NCBI RefSeq assembly: GCF_900155525.1
Contig: NZ_LT706952.1
Span: forward strand, 1,190,624 to 1,254,623
DNA length: 64,000 nt
Direction: 5' to 3'
Source of the DNA: Mailhella massiliensis
GTDB taxonomy: Bacteria; Desulfobacterota; Desulfovibrionia; Desulfovibrionales; Desulfovibrionaceae
Part shown: piece after piece, positions 44,265-52,752 of the stretch
How the letters are laid out: the number at the start of each line of letters is the position of its first letter
Position numbering within the stretch: the first letter of the stretch is position 1
The notes under the pieces: generated by a model
Told to the model about the DNA's origin: nothing
What the model saw: the letters and a program-made list of their open reading frames with translations, nothing else
Databases searched by the model: none
Translations under genes and position numbers: made by a program

Positions 44265-44385
44265 CGCGTTTTCTCCGTCCCCGTCCGGCGCGTTCCGGGC
44301 GGGGACGGAACCGGAAAGCCGCCTTTGCACAGTGAGGCTTCCGGCAAACGAGCCTTTGAGAACCATGAATTTAAGGAAGGATAGT

Positions 44386-45669
44386 ATGCGCATACTCATC
44401 GTAGGTTCCGGCGGACGAGAACACGCCCTGGCCTGGAAGCTCAGCCAGCGGCCGGACGTGACGGACATCTTCGTTGCTCCCGGCAACGGCGGCACGGCCT
44501 CCGTGGCCGTCAACGTGCCCATCAGGGACAGCGACATTCAGGGCCTTGTGGCCTTTGCCAGAGAAAAGGCCGTCGATCTCGTGGTGCCTGGCCCCGAACT
44601 TCCCCTCACCCTCGGCATAGTGGACGCCATGCAGGAAGCGGGCATAGCCTGCTTCGGCCCTTCGGCCGCCTGCGCGAAGCTTGAAGGCAGCAAGTCCTTC
44701 GCCAAGGAAGTCATGCAGAAGGCGGGCGTGCCCACCGCCGCGGCGGGCGTGTTCACCAGCCGCGCGGATGCCGAGGCCTTTGTGGAAAGGCACGGCGCGC
44801 CGCTGGTGGTCAAGGCCGACGGCCTTGCCGCGGGCAAGGGCGTCGTGGTGGCCATGACCATGGAGGAGGTGCACGCCGCCCTCGACCTCATGTTTGAAAA
44901 CAGCGCCTTCGGCGAAGCGGCCAGCACCGTGCTCATCGAGGAATTTCTGGAAGGGGAGGAAGTTTCCCTCCTCTGCTTCTGCGACGGCAAAACCGCCCTG
45001 CCTCTGCCCTCGGCTCAGGATCACAAGGCCGTGTTCGACAACGACAAGGGCCCCAACACCGGCGGCATGGGCGCGTACAGCCCGGCTCCCGTTCTTCCCG
45101 ACGCCGAACTCTCCGCCATGGCCGACGTGGTGGCGCGCCCCATTCTTGCGGAAATGGCGCGCCGCGGCGCCCCCTTCAAGGGTATTCTGTACGCCGGACT
45201 CATGATGACCAAGGACGGCCCCAAGGTGCTGGAATACAACGTGCGCTTCGGCGACCCGGAATGCCAGCCCCTGCTCATGCGCCTGAAAAGCGATCTGGCG
45301 GACATCATGCTCCACTGCATCGACGGCACGCTCGACACCGTGAGTCTCGAGATTGAAGAGCGTTCCGCCCTCGGCGTGGTGCTCACGGCCGAAGGCTACC
45401 CCGACTCCTACCCCAAGGGTATGCCCATCTCGGGCATAGAAAAGGCCGAAGCTCTGGAAGACGTGCGCGTTTTCCAGGCGGGTACGAAGGCCGGGGAAGG
45501 ACGCATCCTTGCCAACGGCGGCCGCGTGCTCTGCGTCACCGCCCTCGGAAGCGACCTGAAGCACGCCCAGACGCGCGCCTATGAAGGGCTGGCCCTGCTT
45601 GCCATGGAGCACAGCCAGTTCCGCACCGATATCGGCAACAAGGGCCTGAAGAGACTGCATCTCGCCTGA
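44386..45669 (+). CDS. purD: Phosphoribosylamine-glycine ligase
   Basis: PurD joins glycine to phosphoribosylamine in purine synthesis. The 427-residue ATP-grasp enzyme begins MRILIVGSGGREHALAWKL, has LVVPGPELPLTLGIVDAM, the ATP-grasp segments LVVKADGLAAGKGV and EEFLEGEEVSLL, the metal-binding YNVRFGDPECQ near residue 285, and a C-terminal lid. AAGGAAGG precedes the ATG at 44386; an earlier in-frame ATG lacks one. It is followed by purE after 76 bases. Confidence 0.97.
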   Translation: MRILIVGSGGREHALAWKLSQRPDVTDIFVAPGNGGTASVAVNVPIRDSDIQGLVAFAREKAVDLVVPGPELPLTLGIVDAMQEAGIACFGPSAACAKLEGSKSFAKEVMQKAGVPTAAAGVFTSRADAEAFVERHGAPLVVKADGLAAGKGVVVAMTMEEVHAALDLMFENSAFGEAASTVLIEEFLEGEEVSLLCFCDGKTALPLPSAQDHKAVFDNDKGPNTGGMGAYSPAPVLPDAELSAMADVVARPILAEMARRGAPFKGILYAGLMMTKDGPKVLEYNVRFGDPECQPLLMRLKSDLADIMLHCIDGTLDTVSLEIEERSALGVVLTAEGYPDSYPKGMPISGIEKAEALEDVRVFQAGTKAGEGRILANGGRVLCVTALGSDLKHAQTRAYEGLALLAMEHSQFRTDIGNKGLKRLHLA

Positions 45670-45745
45670 AAGCCCATGTGAACCCCGCGCGGCCCGCCCC
45701 AAGGACCGCTGCAATCCGGACTATTCCGGGAAAAGGATATTCGCC

Positions 45746-46240
45746 ATGACTCAAGTCGCTATCTTCATCGGTTCCGCCTCCGACGATCCCGTCGTGCGCG
45801 GCTGCGCCGACGTGCTCAAAAAACTCGGCATTTCCTACCGCTACACCGTCACTTCCGCGCACCGCACGCCCGAGCGTACCGAAAAGCTCATGGAAGAGCT
45901 GGAAGCGGACGGCTGCAAAGTGTACATCTGCGCCGCCGGCATGGCCGCCCACCTTGCGGGCGCCGTGGCCGCCCGTACCATAAAGCCCGTCATCGGCATT
46001 CCGGTGGCCGGTTCCTCCATCGGCGGACTGGATGCGCTGTATGCCACCGTGCAGATGCCCTCCGGCTTCCCCGTAGCCACGGTGGCCCTGAACGGCGCGA
46101 AGAACGCCGCCTGGCTGGCCGCCCAGATCATCGCGCTGCACGATGAACGCGTGGCCGCCCTGCTGCGCGCCGAACGCGAAGGCTACAAGGCCGCCGTGGA
46201 AAAGGCCGCCGCCGAACTGGAAGCCGCTCACAGGGCCTGA
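45746..46240 (+). CDS. purE: N5-carboxyaminoimidazole ribonucleotide mutase, class I PurE
   Basis: PurE moves the carboxylate of N5-CAIR to C4 in purine synthesis. The 164-residue protein begins VAIFIGSASDDPVVRGCADVL, with the substrate-binding GSASDD and SAHRTPER motifs and the AAGMAAHLAG segment that distinguish the PurE family. The class I form normally works with PurK; no purK is in the window. It follows purD on the same strand. Confidence 0.95.
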   Translation: MTQVAIFIGSASDDPVVRGCADVLKKLGISYRYTVTSAHRTPERTEKLMEELEADGCKVYICAAGMAAHLAGAVAARTIKPVIGIPVAGSSIGGLDALYATVQMPSGFPVATVALNGAKNAAWLAAQIIALHDERVAALLRAEREGYKAAVEKAAAELEAAHRA

Positions 46241-46303
46241 TCCGTTTCCGGCGCGCCCGCCGCGCCGGCCCAGAACCGTTCTACCCGTACAGGAGAGACA
46301 AGC

Positions 46304-47335
46304 ATGGACGCATCCATCAAACAGCTGGCCCGTGAACGCATGAAGGGCCATTGCCGCGTCTGCCCGCAGTGCGACGGCCGCGTTTGCGCCGGGGAAGTGC
46401 CCGGCATGGGAGGACTCGGCACCGGTTCCTCCTTCCGCGCCAATGTGGAGGCTCTGGCCCGCGTGAAGCTGGCCATGCGCTGCCTGCACACCGCGGCCCA
46501 GCCCGACACCTCCACCGAAATCCTGGGTCTGAAGCTCGCCCTTCCCCTGCTCGCCGCCCCCATCGGCGGCGTGGCCTTCAACATGGGCGACGCCTCGCAG
46601 AATCCCGTGGATGAAGCCGCCTATGCCGAAGCCGTCATCTGCGGTTCCAAAAAGGCCGGCATCATCGGCTGCGGCGGCGACGGCGTGGGTTCCCTCATTC
46701 CCGACTGCGCCTTTGCAGCCATCCGCAAGGCGGAAGGCTGGGGCATTCCCTTCATCAAGCCGTGGGAAGGCGATTTTCTGTGGAACAGGCTCGAATCCGC
46801 CACCGCCACGGGCTGCCCCGTGGTGGGCATGGACGTGGACGCCGCGGGCCTTGTGACCCTGCGCCTCCAGGGCCGTCCCGTCGCCCCCAAGAGCGCTGAG
46901 GAACTTGCCGAAATCGCCCGCTTCGTGCATGAACGCGGCGCGAAGTTCATGATCAAGGGCGTGATGACCGTCATCGACGCCCGCATCGCCATCGACGCCG
47001 GTGTCGACGCCATCGTGGTATCCAATCACGGCGGCCGCGTGCTCGACGGCACCCGCGGCGGCGCGGAAGTGCTGCCCGCCATAGCCTCGGCCGTGGGCGA
47101 CAGAATTCCCGTACTGGCCGACGGCGGCGTGCGCTCCGGCACGGACATGCTCAAGCTCCTCGCCCTCGGTGCGAAGGCCGTGCTCATCGGCCGCCCCTTC
47201 TCCGTGGCCGCCATCGGCGGACAGACCGACGGCGTGGCCGCCTATGTGGCCGACATCAGGGGCCAGCTCACCTCGGCCATGGCCCTCACCGGCTGCGCCG
47301 ACATCGCCTCCATCAACTCCGACATTCTGGCCTAG
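46304..47335 (+). CDS. FMN-dependent alpha-hydroxy acid dehydrogenase with an N-terminal cysteine cluster
   Basis: This 343-residue TIM-barrel enzyme belongs to the FMN-dependent alpha-hydroxy acid oxidase/dehydrogenase family (lactate, glycolate or mandelate type). It has the conserved Lys in FMIKGVMTV, the catalytic His and Arg region VVSNHGGRVLDGTRGG near 250, and the FMN phosphate loop in LADGGVRSGTDMLK and VLIGRPF. The N-terminus has Cys17, Cys20, Cys23 and Cys28 (C-x2-C-x2-C-x4-C), not part of the classical fold; it could bind an iron-sulfur cluster or zinc. The substrate is unknown. A hairpin without a T run (47343-47368) follows. Confidence 0.88.
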   Translation: MDASIKQLARERMKGHCRVCPQCDGRVCAGEVPGMGGLGTGSSFRANVEALARVKLAMRCLHTAAQPDTSTEILGLKLALPLLAAPIGGVAFNMGDASQNPVDEAAYAEAVICGSKKAGIIGCGGDGVGSLIPDCAFAAIRKAEGWGIPFIKPWEGDFLWNRLESATATGCPVVGMDVDAAGLVTLRLQGRPVAPKSAEELAEIARFVHERGAKFMIKGVMTVIDARIAIDAGVDAIVVSNHGGRVLDGTRGGAEVLPAIASAVGDRIPVLADGGVRSGTDMLKLLALGAKAVLIGRPFSVAAIGGQTDGVAAYVADIRGQLTSAMALTGCADIASINSDILA

Positions 47336-47411
47336 CGCCTCAGACCGGCCCGGAATACCGGGCCGGTCCCGCCGCTTTCCCGGCAGGAGCATTCCTGCCG
47401 CACACGCTGTT

Positions 47412-48212
47412 ATGACCATTCTTCTGCTCTACCTTCTCTGCGGCGCCACCGCAGGCTTTCTCTCCGGGCTCATCGGCATCGGCGGGGGGCTCGTGGTCGT
47501 GCCGCTTCTGAACATGATTTTCCGGCTGCAGAGCAACATTGCGCCGGAACTCATCATGCATCTGGCCGTGGGTACGTCGCTCTCCAGCATTCTGTTCACG
47601 GCCGTGTCGAGCACGCGTTCTCATGCCCGCATGGGCGGCGTTCTGTGGAAATACGTTCTCGGCCTTTCCCCGGCCATCGTCATCGGCACGCTCTGTGCCT
47701 CATGGCTGGCCTCGCGCATGTCCACTTCCGGCCTGCGGGGCTTTTTCGTCGTGTTTCTCGTGTGCATCGCCACGCAGATGCTGCTTGATTTTTATCCGCA
47801 TCCGCGAAAGACCATGCCCGGCAGGGCCGCTCTTGCGGCGGCGGGCTTCACCATCGGCGGCGTGTCCAGCCTCGTGGGGCTCGGCGGCGGGAGCATGTCC
47901 GTGCCTTTTCTGCGCTGGTGCGGCGTGGAGATGCGACAGGCCGTGGGTACCTCTGCCGCCATAAGCTGGCCCATAGCCATATCGGGCACCGTGGGCTTCA
48001 TCATCGTGGGCTGGGGCGACCCGCTGCTTCCCGCCTGGAGCCTCGGCTACATCAATCTGCCCGCCACGCTGGGCATCGCCTGTTCCAGCGTCTTCTTCGC
48101 GCCCCTCGGCGCGAAACTCGCCCATACCCTGCCGGTACCCGTGCTGCGGCGATTCTTTGCCGTGTTTCTCTACGTAACCGCCGGGGAAATGCTCTGGAAC
48201 ATTCTGCACTGA
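47412..48212 (+). CDS. TauE/SafE family sulfite exporter-like permease
   Basis: This 266-residue membrane protein belongs to the TauE/SafE (DUF81) family, of which some members move sulfoacetate or sulfite and many are unassigned. About eight hydrophobic helices are visible. The two family repeats are LSGLIGIGGGLVVVPLL near residue 16 and VSSLVGLGGGSMSVPFL near 150. It starts at 47412 after a GC-rich leader. AcpS starts 7 bases after its stop. The ion cannot be inferred; sulfur-oxyanion export is a family possibility. Confidence 0.9.
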   Translation: MTILLLYLLCGATAGFLSGLIGIGGGLVVVPLLNMIFRLQSNIAPELIMHLAVGTSLSSILFTAVSSTRSHARMGGVLWKYVLGLSPAIVIGTLCASWLASRMSTSGLRGFFVVFLVCIATQMLLDFYPHPRKTMPGRAALAAAGFTIGGVSSLVGLGGGSMSVPFLRWCGVEMRQAVGTSAAISWPIAISGTVGFIIVGWGDPLLPAWSLGYINLPATLGIACSSVFFAPLGAKLAHTLPVPVLRRFFAVFLYVTAGEMLWNILH

Positions 48213-48219
48213 GGACGCC

Positions 48220-48600
48220 ATGATACAAGGCACGGGGTTCGACCTTACGGCTCTGCCGCGCATACGGACCATGCTGGAAAAGTACGGCGAACGCTTTCTT
48301 GCCCGCCTGCTCACCGAGAAGGAACGCAGCGCCCTGCCCGCAGCTTCTGCGGCCCGCGTGGCCTACGCGGCGGGAAGATTCGCCGCCAAGGAAGCCGCGG
48401 TCAAGGCTCTCGGCACGGGGTTCGCCCACGGTATAGGCATGCATGACGTGGAAATACTCACCCTTGCCTCAGGCCGGCCCGAACTTCATTTTCACGGTGC
48501 GGCCAAAGTCAGAGCAGAAGAAATGGGCGTGCGAGCCGTGCACGTTTCCATTTCCCATGAACGCGACGTGGCCGGAGCCGTGGTGATTCTCGAATCATGA
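48220..48600 (+). CDS. acpS: Holo-[acyl-carrier-protein] synthase
   Basis: AcpS transfers phosphopantetheine from CoA to acyl carrier protein. The 126-residue protein is typical in size. It has IQGTGFDLTALPRI at the start with the metal-binding Asp, the FAAKEAAVKALGTGF motif near residue 55 with the catalytic Glu and Lys, and the C-terminal VHVSISHERDVAGAVVI. It starts 7 bases after the permease stop and precedes nnr, a frequent pairing. Confidence 0.95.
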   Translation: MIQGTGFDLTALPRIRTMLEKYGERFLARLLTEKERSALPAASAARVAYAAGRFAAKEAAVKALGTGFAHGIGMHDVEILTLASGRPELHFHGAAKVRAEEMGVRAVHVSISHERDVAGAVVILES

Positions 48601-48675
48601 CCGTTCCTTTTCGCGCAGCTGCCTGCGCGGAGGAGGCAACGGAAAAGCGCGGCCCTGCCGCGCGGAGGAAAACTC

Positions 48676-50334
48676 ATGTTCGTTCCTGTTCCCACACCGG
48701 AAGAAATGGCGCGCTGGGATGCCGGGGCCATAGCCTCGGGCCTGGCGGAAGAAACGCTCATGGAAAACGCGGCGCGCGCCGCCATGGACGCGCTGCGCCG
48801 TGCCGTGCGGGAGCGGGGGCTCAGACTCGCCTCCTGCCGCGTGCTGCTTGTGGCCGGAAAAGGCAACAACGGGGGCGACGCCTTCTGCATGGCGAGGCAT
48901 CTTCTGGATGCGGGAGCGCATCCTCTGATTCTGAGCACCCGCTGCGCCGACGACAGACACGGGGCTGCGGGGCACTGGCTGGATGTCGCCCTGCGGCTCG
49001 GCGTTCCCTTTCTTCCCGCAGAAGCGTGGGACAAAGCCCTTTCCTTTGCGCCTGACATTCTTGTGGATGCGCTGCTCGGCACGGGATTCCGCGGAGAGCT
49101 GAGGGAAAAGGAAAAAGCGCTGGTGGAAAACATGAACGCGCTTTCCGCCCGGCTTGTTTTTGCCGTGGACGTGCCTTCCGGGCTTGACGCGCGCACGGGC
49201 CTCCCCTGCCCGGACGCCGTGCGCGCCCACGTCACGGCAACGTTTCAGGCGGCAAAGCCCGGCCTGCTCATGCCCTGGGCCGCAAAGTTCACGGGAGACG
49301 TGGAGGTGCTTCCCATCGGCATGCCCCGCGCCGTGGAGGAAACGAACCCGCCCTCCTTCCGCACCTGGCTTGTTCCGGGGCAGAGAGATGAAGACCGCGG
49401 CTCTCCCTACAGAGTGGAACACGGAATCTCCCCCCGCATGAAGAGCATTCTCGAAACTCCGGCCCTCCCCATGGAAGAGGGCCCTGCGCACAAGGGAGAC
49501 GCCGGGCGCGTGCTCATTGCCGGAGGCTGCTCCTCCTATACGGGAGCTCCCTGCCTTGCCGCATGGGCGGCGCTGCGTACGGGTGCAGGCCTTGTCACCG
49601 TGGCGGGCCCGGAAGGCGTGCTTGACGTTGCGCGCCATACCATGCCCGCAGTCATCACCCGGGCTCTGGCCGATACGCCGTTCCAGAGCTGGAGCGCGGA
49701 ACACGCCTCTCCCCTTGCCGAAGCGGCAGAAGGCTGCGGCGCGCTGGTGTTCGGCCCGGGGCTCGGCAGAAGCGAAGGCGCATCCTCGCTTGTGGAAAGG
49801 CTGCTGAACATTCCCGGCCTGCCCCCGATGGTGATCGACGCCGACGCGCTCTTTGCCCTGGCGAAAAAGCCGGAACTTCTTTCCCTGCTGCGGCCCTGCG
49901 ACGTGCTTACGCCGCACCCCGGGGAAGCAGCCTGTCTTCTCGGCATATCCGTCCGTGAGGTGCAGGAAAACCGCTTCTCCGCACTGGAAAAACTTGCCCG
50001 CCTGGCTCCTGCCGTATGGGTACTGAAGGGGGAAGGCACGCTCATTGCCGTTCCGGGCGAACCTGCCGTCATTTCTCCGTGGAACGTGCCGCAGCTTGCC
50101 GTGGCCGGTTCCGGCGACACTCTTGCCGGCATCATAGGGGCGCTTGCGGCTCGCGGACGGAAGGCCGCACTTGCCGCCACGCTCGGCGTATGGCTGCATG
50201 CTCTTTCCGGCATGCTTCTTTGCCGGGAATTTCCCCTGCGCGGCAACGACCCGCGCGACCTTGCGGACGCTCTGCCCCGCGTCGCGCATCTGGCGGGAGA
50301 ACCCCGCAAGGAGGATATATGCACCTTGTTCTGA
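48676..50334 (+). CDS. nnr: Bifunctional NAD(P)H-hydrate epimerase/dehydratase
   Basis: Nnr repairs hydrated NADH and NADPH. The 552-residue fusion has an N-terminal YjeF_N epimerase (1-215, with VLLVAGKGNNGGDAFCMARHL and DALLGTGFRGEL) and a C-terminal ribokinase-like dehydratase (about 255-552, with GDAGRVLIAGGCSSYTGAP, DVLTPHPGEAACLLGI and the active-site VAGSGDTLAGIIGAL). It lies between acpS and tsaE, a common order. The stop overlaps the tsaE start by 16 bases. Confidence 0.95.
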   Translation: MFVPVPTPEEMARWDAGAIASGLAEETLMENAARAAMDALRRAVRERGLRLASCRVLLVAGKGNNGGDAFCMARHLLDAGAHPLILSTRCADDRHGAAGHWLDVALRLGVPFLPAEAWDKALSFAPDILVDALLGTGFRGELREKEKALVENMNALSARLVFAVDVPSGLDARTGLPCPDAVRAHVTATFQAAKPGLLMPWAAKFTGDVEVLPIGMPRAVEETNPPSFRTWLVPGQRDEDRGSPYRVEHGISPRMKSILETPALPMEEGPAHKGDAGRVLIAGGCSSYTGAPCLAAWAALRTGAGLVTVAGPEGVLDVARHTMPAVITRALADTPFQSWSAEHASPLAEAAEGCGALVFGPGLGRSEGASSLVERLLNIPGLPPMVIDADALFALAKKPELLSLLRPCDVLTPHPGEAACLLGISVREVQENRFSALEKLARLAPAVWVLKGEGTLIAVPGEPAVISPWNVPQLAVAGSGDTLAGIIGALAARGRKAALAATLGVWLHALSGMLLCREFPLRGNDPRDLADALPRVAHLAGEPRKEDICTLF

Positions 50335-50864
50335 AAAGTCCCGAGGACACCATGGAACTCGGAGCCATGCTGGCCCGCGCCATGAGCGCCTCGAGCGTAC
50401 GCAATCTGTACCTCTTTGCGGATCTCGGCGGAGGCAAGACCACCCTTGCGCGCGGCTTTGTTTCCGCGCTGCCCGGCGGAGACTGCGCCGAGGTGGCGAG
50501 CCCCAGCTTCACGCTGTGCAACGTGTACCCCACCCGGCCGGAAGTGCTGCACGCCGATCTGTACCGCCTTTCGGAAGGAGCCTCCCTGCCGGAGGAAATG
50601 GAAGAAATGCTGGAAGAAGGCGACCCGTTCCTGCTTCTGGAATGGCCGCAGTATCTTGCTCCCGGCCGACAGGCGGAGGAAAGGCTCGACGTGACTCTCC
50701 GCCCCGTGGACGGAGACGGGGCAAAAGCGCTGGACAACAGTGACAAATCATGCAAAGCTTTCCGGCTGGCAAGCATCGAAGCCCGGGGAGAAAAGGCGGC
50801 TGCGCTCCTGCAGGGCCTGCGTCCCGCGCTTCAGATGCGTTTTTTGCCTGCTGATGAGGCTTAA
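50319..50864 (+). CDS. tsaE: tRNA threonylcarbamoyladenosine biosynthesis ATPase TsaE
   Basis: TsaE is the small ATPase needed with TsaB and TsaD for the t6A modification of tRNA. The 181-residue protein has the P-loop FADLGGGKTTLARGF near residue 38 with a modified Walker A, ASPSFTLCNVY near residue 65, and the Walker B-like HADLYRL and FLLLEWPQ. It is longer than E. coli TsaE (153 residues), with an extra C-terminal tail of about 40 residues. AAGGAGG lies 5-11 bases upstream of the ATG, inside nnr. Confidence 0.93.
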   Translation: MHLVLKSPEDTMELGAMLARAMSASSVRNLYLFADLGGGKTTLARGFVSALPGGDCAEVASPSFTLCNVYPTRPEVLHADLYRLSEGASLPEEMEEMLEEGDPFLLLEWPQYLAPGRQAEERLDVTLRPVDGDGAKALDNSDKSCKAFRLASIEARGEKAAALLQGLRPALQMRFLPADEA

Positions 50865-50896
50865 CCGTTCCTTATCTCCTTTTTTCAGGATGTGCT

Positions 50897-52102
50897 ATGC
50901 GTATTCTTGTGCAGAAATTCGGAGGATCTTCCGTCGCCGACCTGGAGTGCATGAAAAAAGTGCGCGCCAAGGTGCTTGCCGCCCTTGAGGAAGGCAACAA
51001 GGTGGTGGTGGTCCTCTCCGCCCGTTACGGCCAGACCAACAGCCTGCTGGAAAGGGCCTACCAGTGGTCGGACGAACCTGATCCCGCGGAACTTGACGTT
51101 CTGCTTACCACCGGCGAGCAGGAATCGGTGGCGCTGTTTTCCATGCTCCTGCGCGACTCGGGCGTGAAGGCGCGCTCCTTCCTGGGTTTCCAGATTCCCA
51201 TCGTCACCGACGACGCCTTCGGCAGCGCCCGTATCGACTCCATCAGCGCCGAGACCATCCGCGAAGCCTTCCAGACGTATGATGTGGTGGTCATGGCCGG
51301 CTTCCAGGGCCGCACTCCCGACATGCGCCTCACCACGCTGGGGCGCGGCGGTTCCGACACCTCCGCCGTGGCCGTTGCCGCCGCTCTCGGCGAAGGCACC
51401 ATATGCGATATCTACACCGACGTGGACGGCGTGTACACCACCGATCCGCGCATGTGCAAGGACGCCCACAAGATGGAGCGCATAAGCTACGACGAGATGC
51501 TGGAAATGGCCTCCATGGGCGCCAAGGTTCTGCAAATCCGCTCCGTAGAAATCGCCGAAAAATATAATGTTCCTGTCCGGGTGCGTTCCACCTTCTCAAA
51601 CGATCCGGGCACGCTGGTCACCAAGGAGGACAGTATGATGGAGTCCGTGCTCGTTTCGGGCATTGCATTTGACAAGGATCAGGCCAGGGTCACGCTCCGC
51701 GACGTGCATGACCGCCCGGGCTCCGCGGCCGGCATCTTCAGCCCGCTGGGCAACGCAGGCATCGTGGTGGACATGATCATCCAGACGGCCAGCCGCGACG
51801 GTGTGACCGACATGGCCTTCACCGTGTCCCGCAAGGACCTTAAGCGTACCCTGGAGGTGCTGGAAAAGGCCGCTCCTTCGTGCAGCAGCATCGAACATTC
51901 CTCCAATATCGCCAAGGTCTCCGTGGTGGGAGTGGGTATGCGCAACCACAGCGGCGCCGCCAGCCGCGCCTTCGACGCCCTCTACAAGGCGGGCATCAAC
52001 CTCATCATGATCAGCACCTCGGAAGTGAAGATTTCCTGCCTGGTGGACGAAGCCGATCTGGAACTGGCGGTGAACGTCCTGCACAAGGAATTCGATCTGT
52101 AG
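50897..52102 (+). CDS. lysC: Aspartate kinase
   Basis: Aspartate kinase phosphorylates aspartate, the first step to lysine, threonine and methionine. The 401-residue protein has the catalytic domain (ILVQKFGGSSVADLECMK; GRGGSDTSAVAVAAAL; DVDGVYTTDPR) and two C-terminal ACT domains (about residues 265-401) that bind the feedback amino acid in homologues. It is the monofunctional form. It follows tsaE by 32 bases. Together with asd and thrC it covers three steps of the aspartate pathway found in this window. Confidence 0.97.
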   Translation: MRILVQKFGGSSVADLECMKKVRAKVLAALEEGNKVVVVLSARYGQTNSLLERAYQWSDEPDPAELDVLLTTGEQESVALFSMLLRDSGVKARSFLGFQIPIVTDDAFGSARIDSISAETIREAFQTYDVVVMAGFQGRTPDMRLTTLGRGGSDTSAVAVAAALGEGTICDIYTDVDGVYTTDPRMCKDAHKMERISYDEMLEMASMGAKVLQIRSVEIAEKYNVPVRVRSTFSNDPGTLVTKEDSMMESVLVSGIAFDKDQARVTLRDVHDRPGSAAGIFSPLGNAGIVVDMIIQTASRDGVTDMAFTVSRKDLKRTLEVLEKAAPSCSSIEHSSNIAKVSVVGVGMRNHSGAASRAFDALYKAGINLIMISTSEVKISCLVDEADLELAVNVLHKEFDL

Positions 52103-52134
52103 TCTCCGGGCCGCGCCCGGCGACATCGTTCATC

Positions 52135-52162
52135 AAAGGGGAGCATGCTCCCCTTTCTTTTT
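52135..52162 (+). terminator. Rho-independent terminator after lysC
   Basis: The perfect palindrome AAAGGGGAGC-AT-GCTCCCCTTT is followed by TCTTTTT, 33 bases after the lysC stop. Confidence 0.92.
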
Positions 52163-52304
52163 CGGACAGGCCCCGTCCGTGCCGCGTACGGGCGGGGCAA
52201 TACGCAAAAACGCAGGCCCCTGTTCCGCCGCGTAAAGCCGTATGCGCCGCCCTTCCGGCACACGGGGCTCCTCCCGTTCCAGGGGCGCACACCGGAGAGC
52301 CGCC

Positions 52305-52655
52305 ATGACGCTTCATCTCCCCATTCCTCTCATCACCGTCGTCCTGCTCATAGGCTCCAACATCTTCATGACCTATGCCTGGTACGGACATCTGCGCCAC
52401 CATTCCCTGACCTTCATCGGCGCCATTCTCGTCAGCTGGGGCATAGCCTTCTTTGAATACTGCCTGCAGGTACCCGCCAACCGCGTGGGGTACGGCTATT
52501 TTTCCGCCGCGGAGCTCAAGACCATACAGGAAGTCATTTCCCTGACCATCTTCGGCATCTTCTCCACGGTATACCTCGGAGAAAGCCTCACCTGGAACCA
52601 TGCCATAGGCTTTGCCCTCATCGTGGCCGGGGCCTTCTTCGTGTTCAAGGGCTGA
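52305..52655 (+). CDS. DUF486 family small membrane protein
   Basis: This 116-residue protein has four predicted membrane helices and belongs to the DUF486 group, distantly related to small multidrug-resistance/DMT transporters. Segments include SNIFMTYAWYGHLRH, LVSWGIAFFEYCLQVPANRVGY (in parts) and NHAIGFALIVAGAFFVFKG. The ATG at 52305 has CGGAGAG just upstream; a longer frame would add an Arg-rich leader with no homology. Its substrate is unknown. It stands alone between lysC and priA. Confidence 0.9.
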   Translation: MTLHLPIPLITVVLLIGSNIFMTYAWYGHLRHHSLTFIGAILVSWGIAFFEYCLQVPANRVGYGYFSAAELKTIQEVISLTIFGIFSTVYLGESLTWNHAIGFALIVAGAFFVFKG

Positions 52656-52752
52656 ACCGGGCGGCTCTGCCGGAAACGCCCTTTTCCCCTGAGGCGGTGC
52701 CTGCGCCGCCTTTTTCCGCCGCGTCGCACGTTCTCAGGATAAGGACCAACGC

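Noticed and set aside
41940-44537. An 865-codon minus-strand frame opposite glnN
   Set aside because: Antisense shadow of glutamine synthetase III; codon pattern and product do not resemble a real protein.
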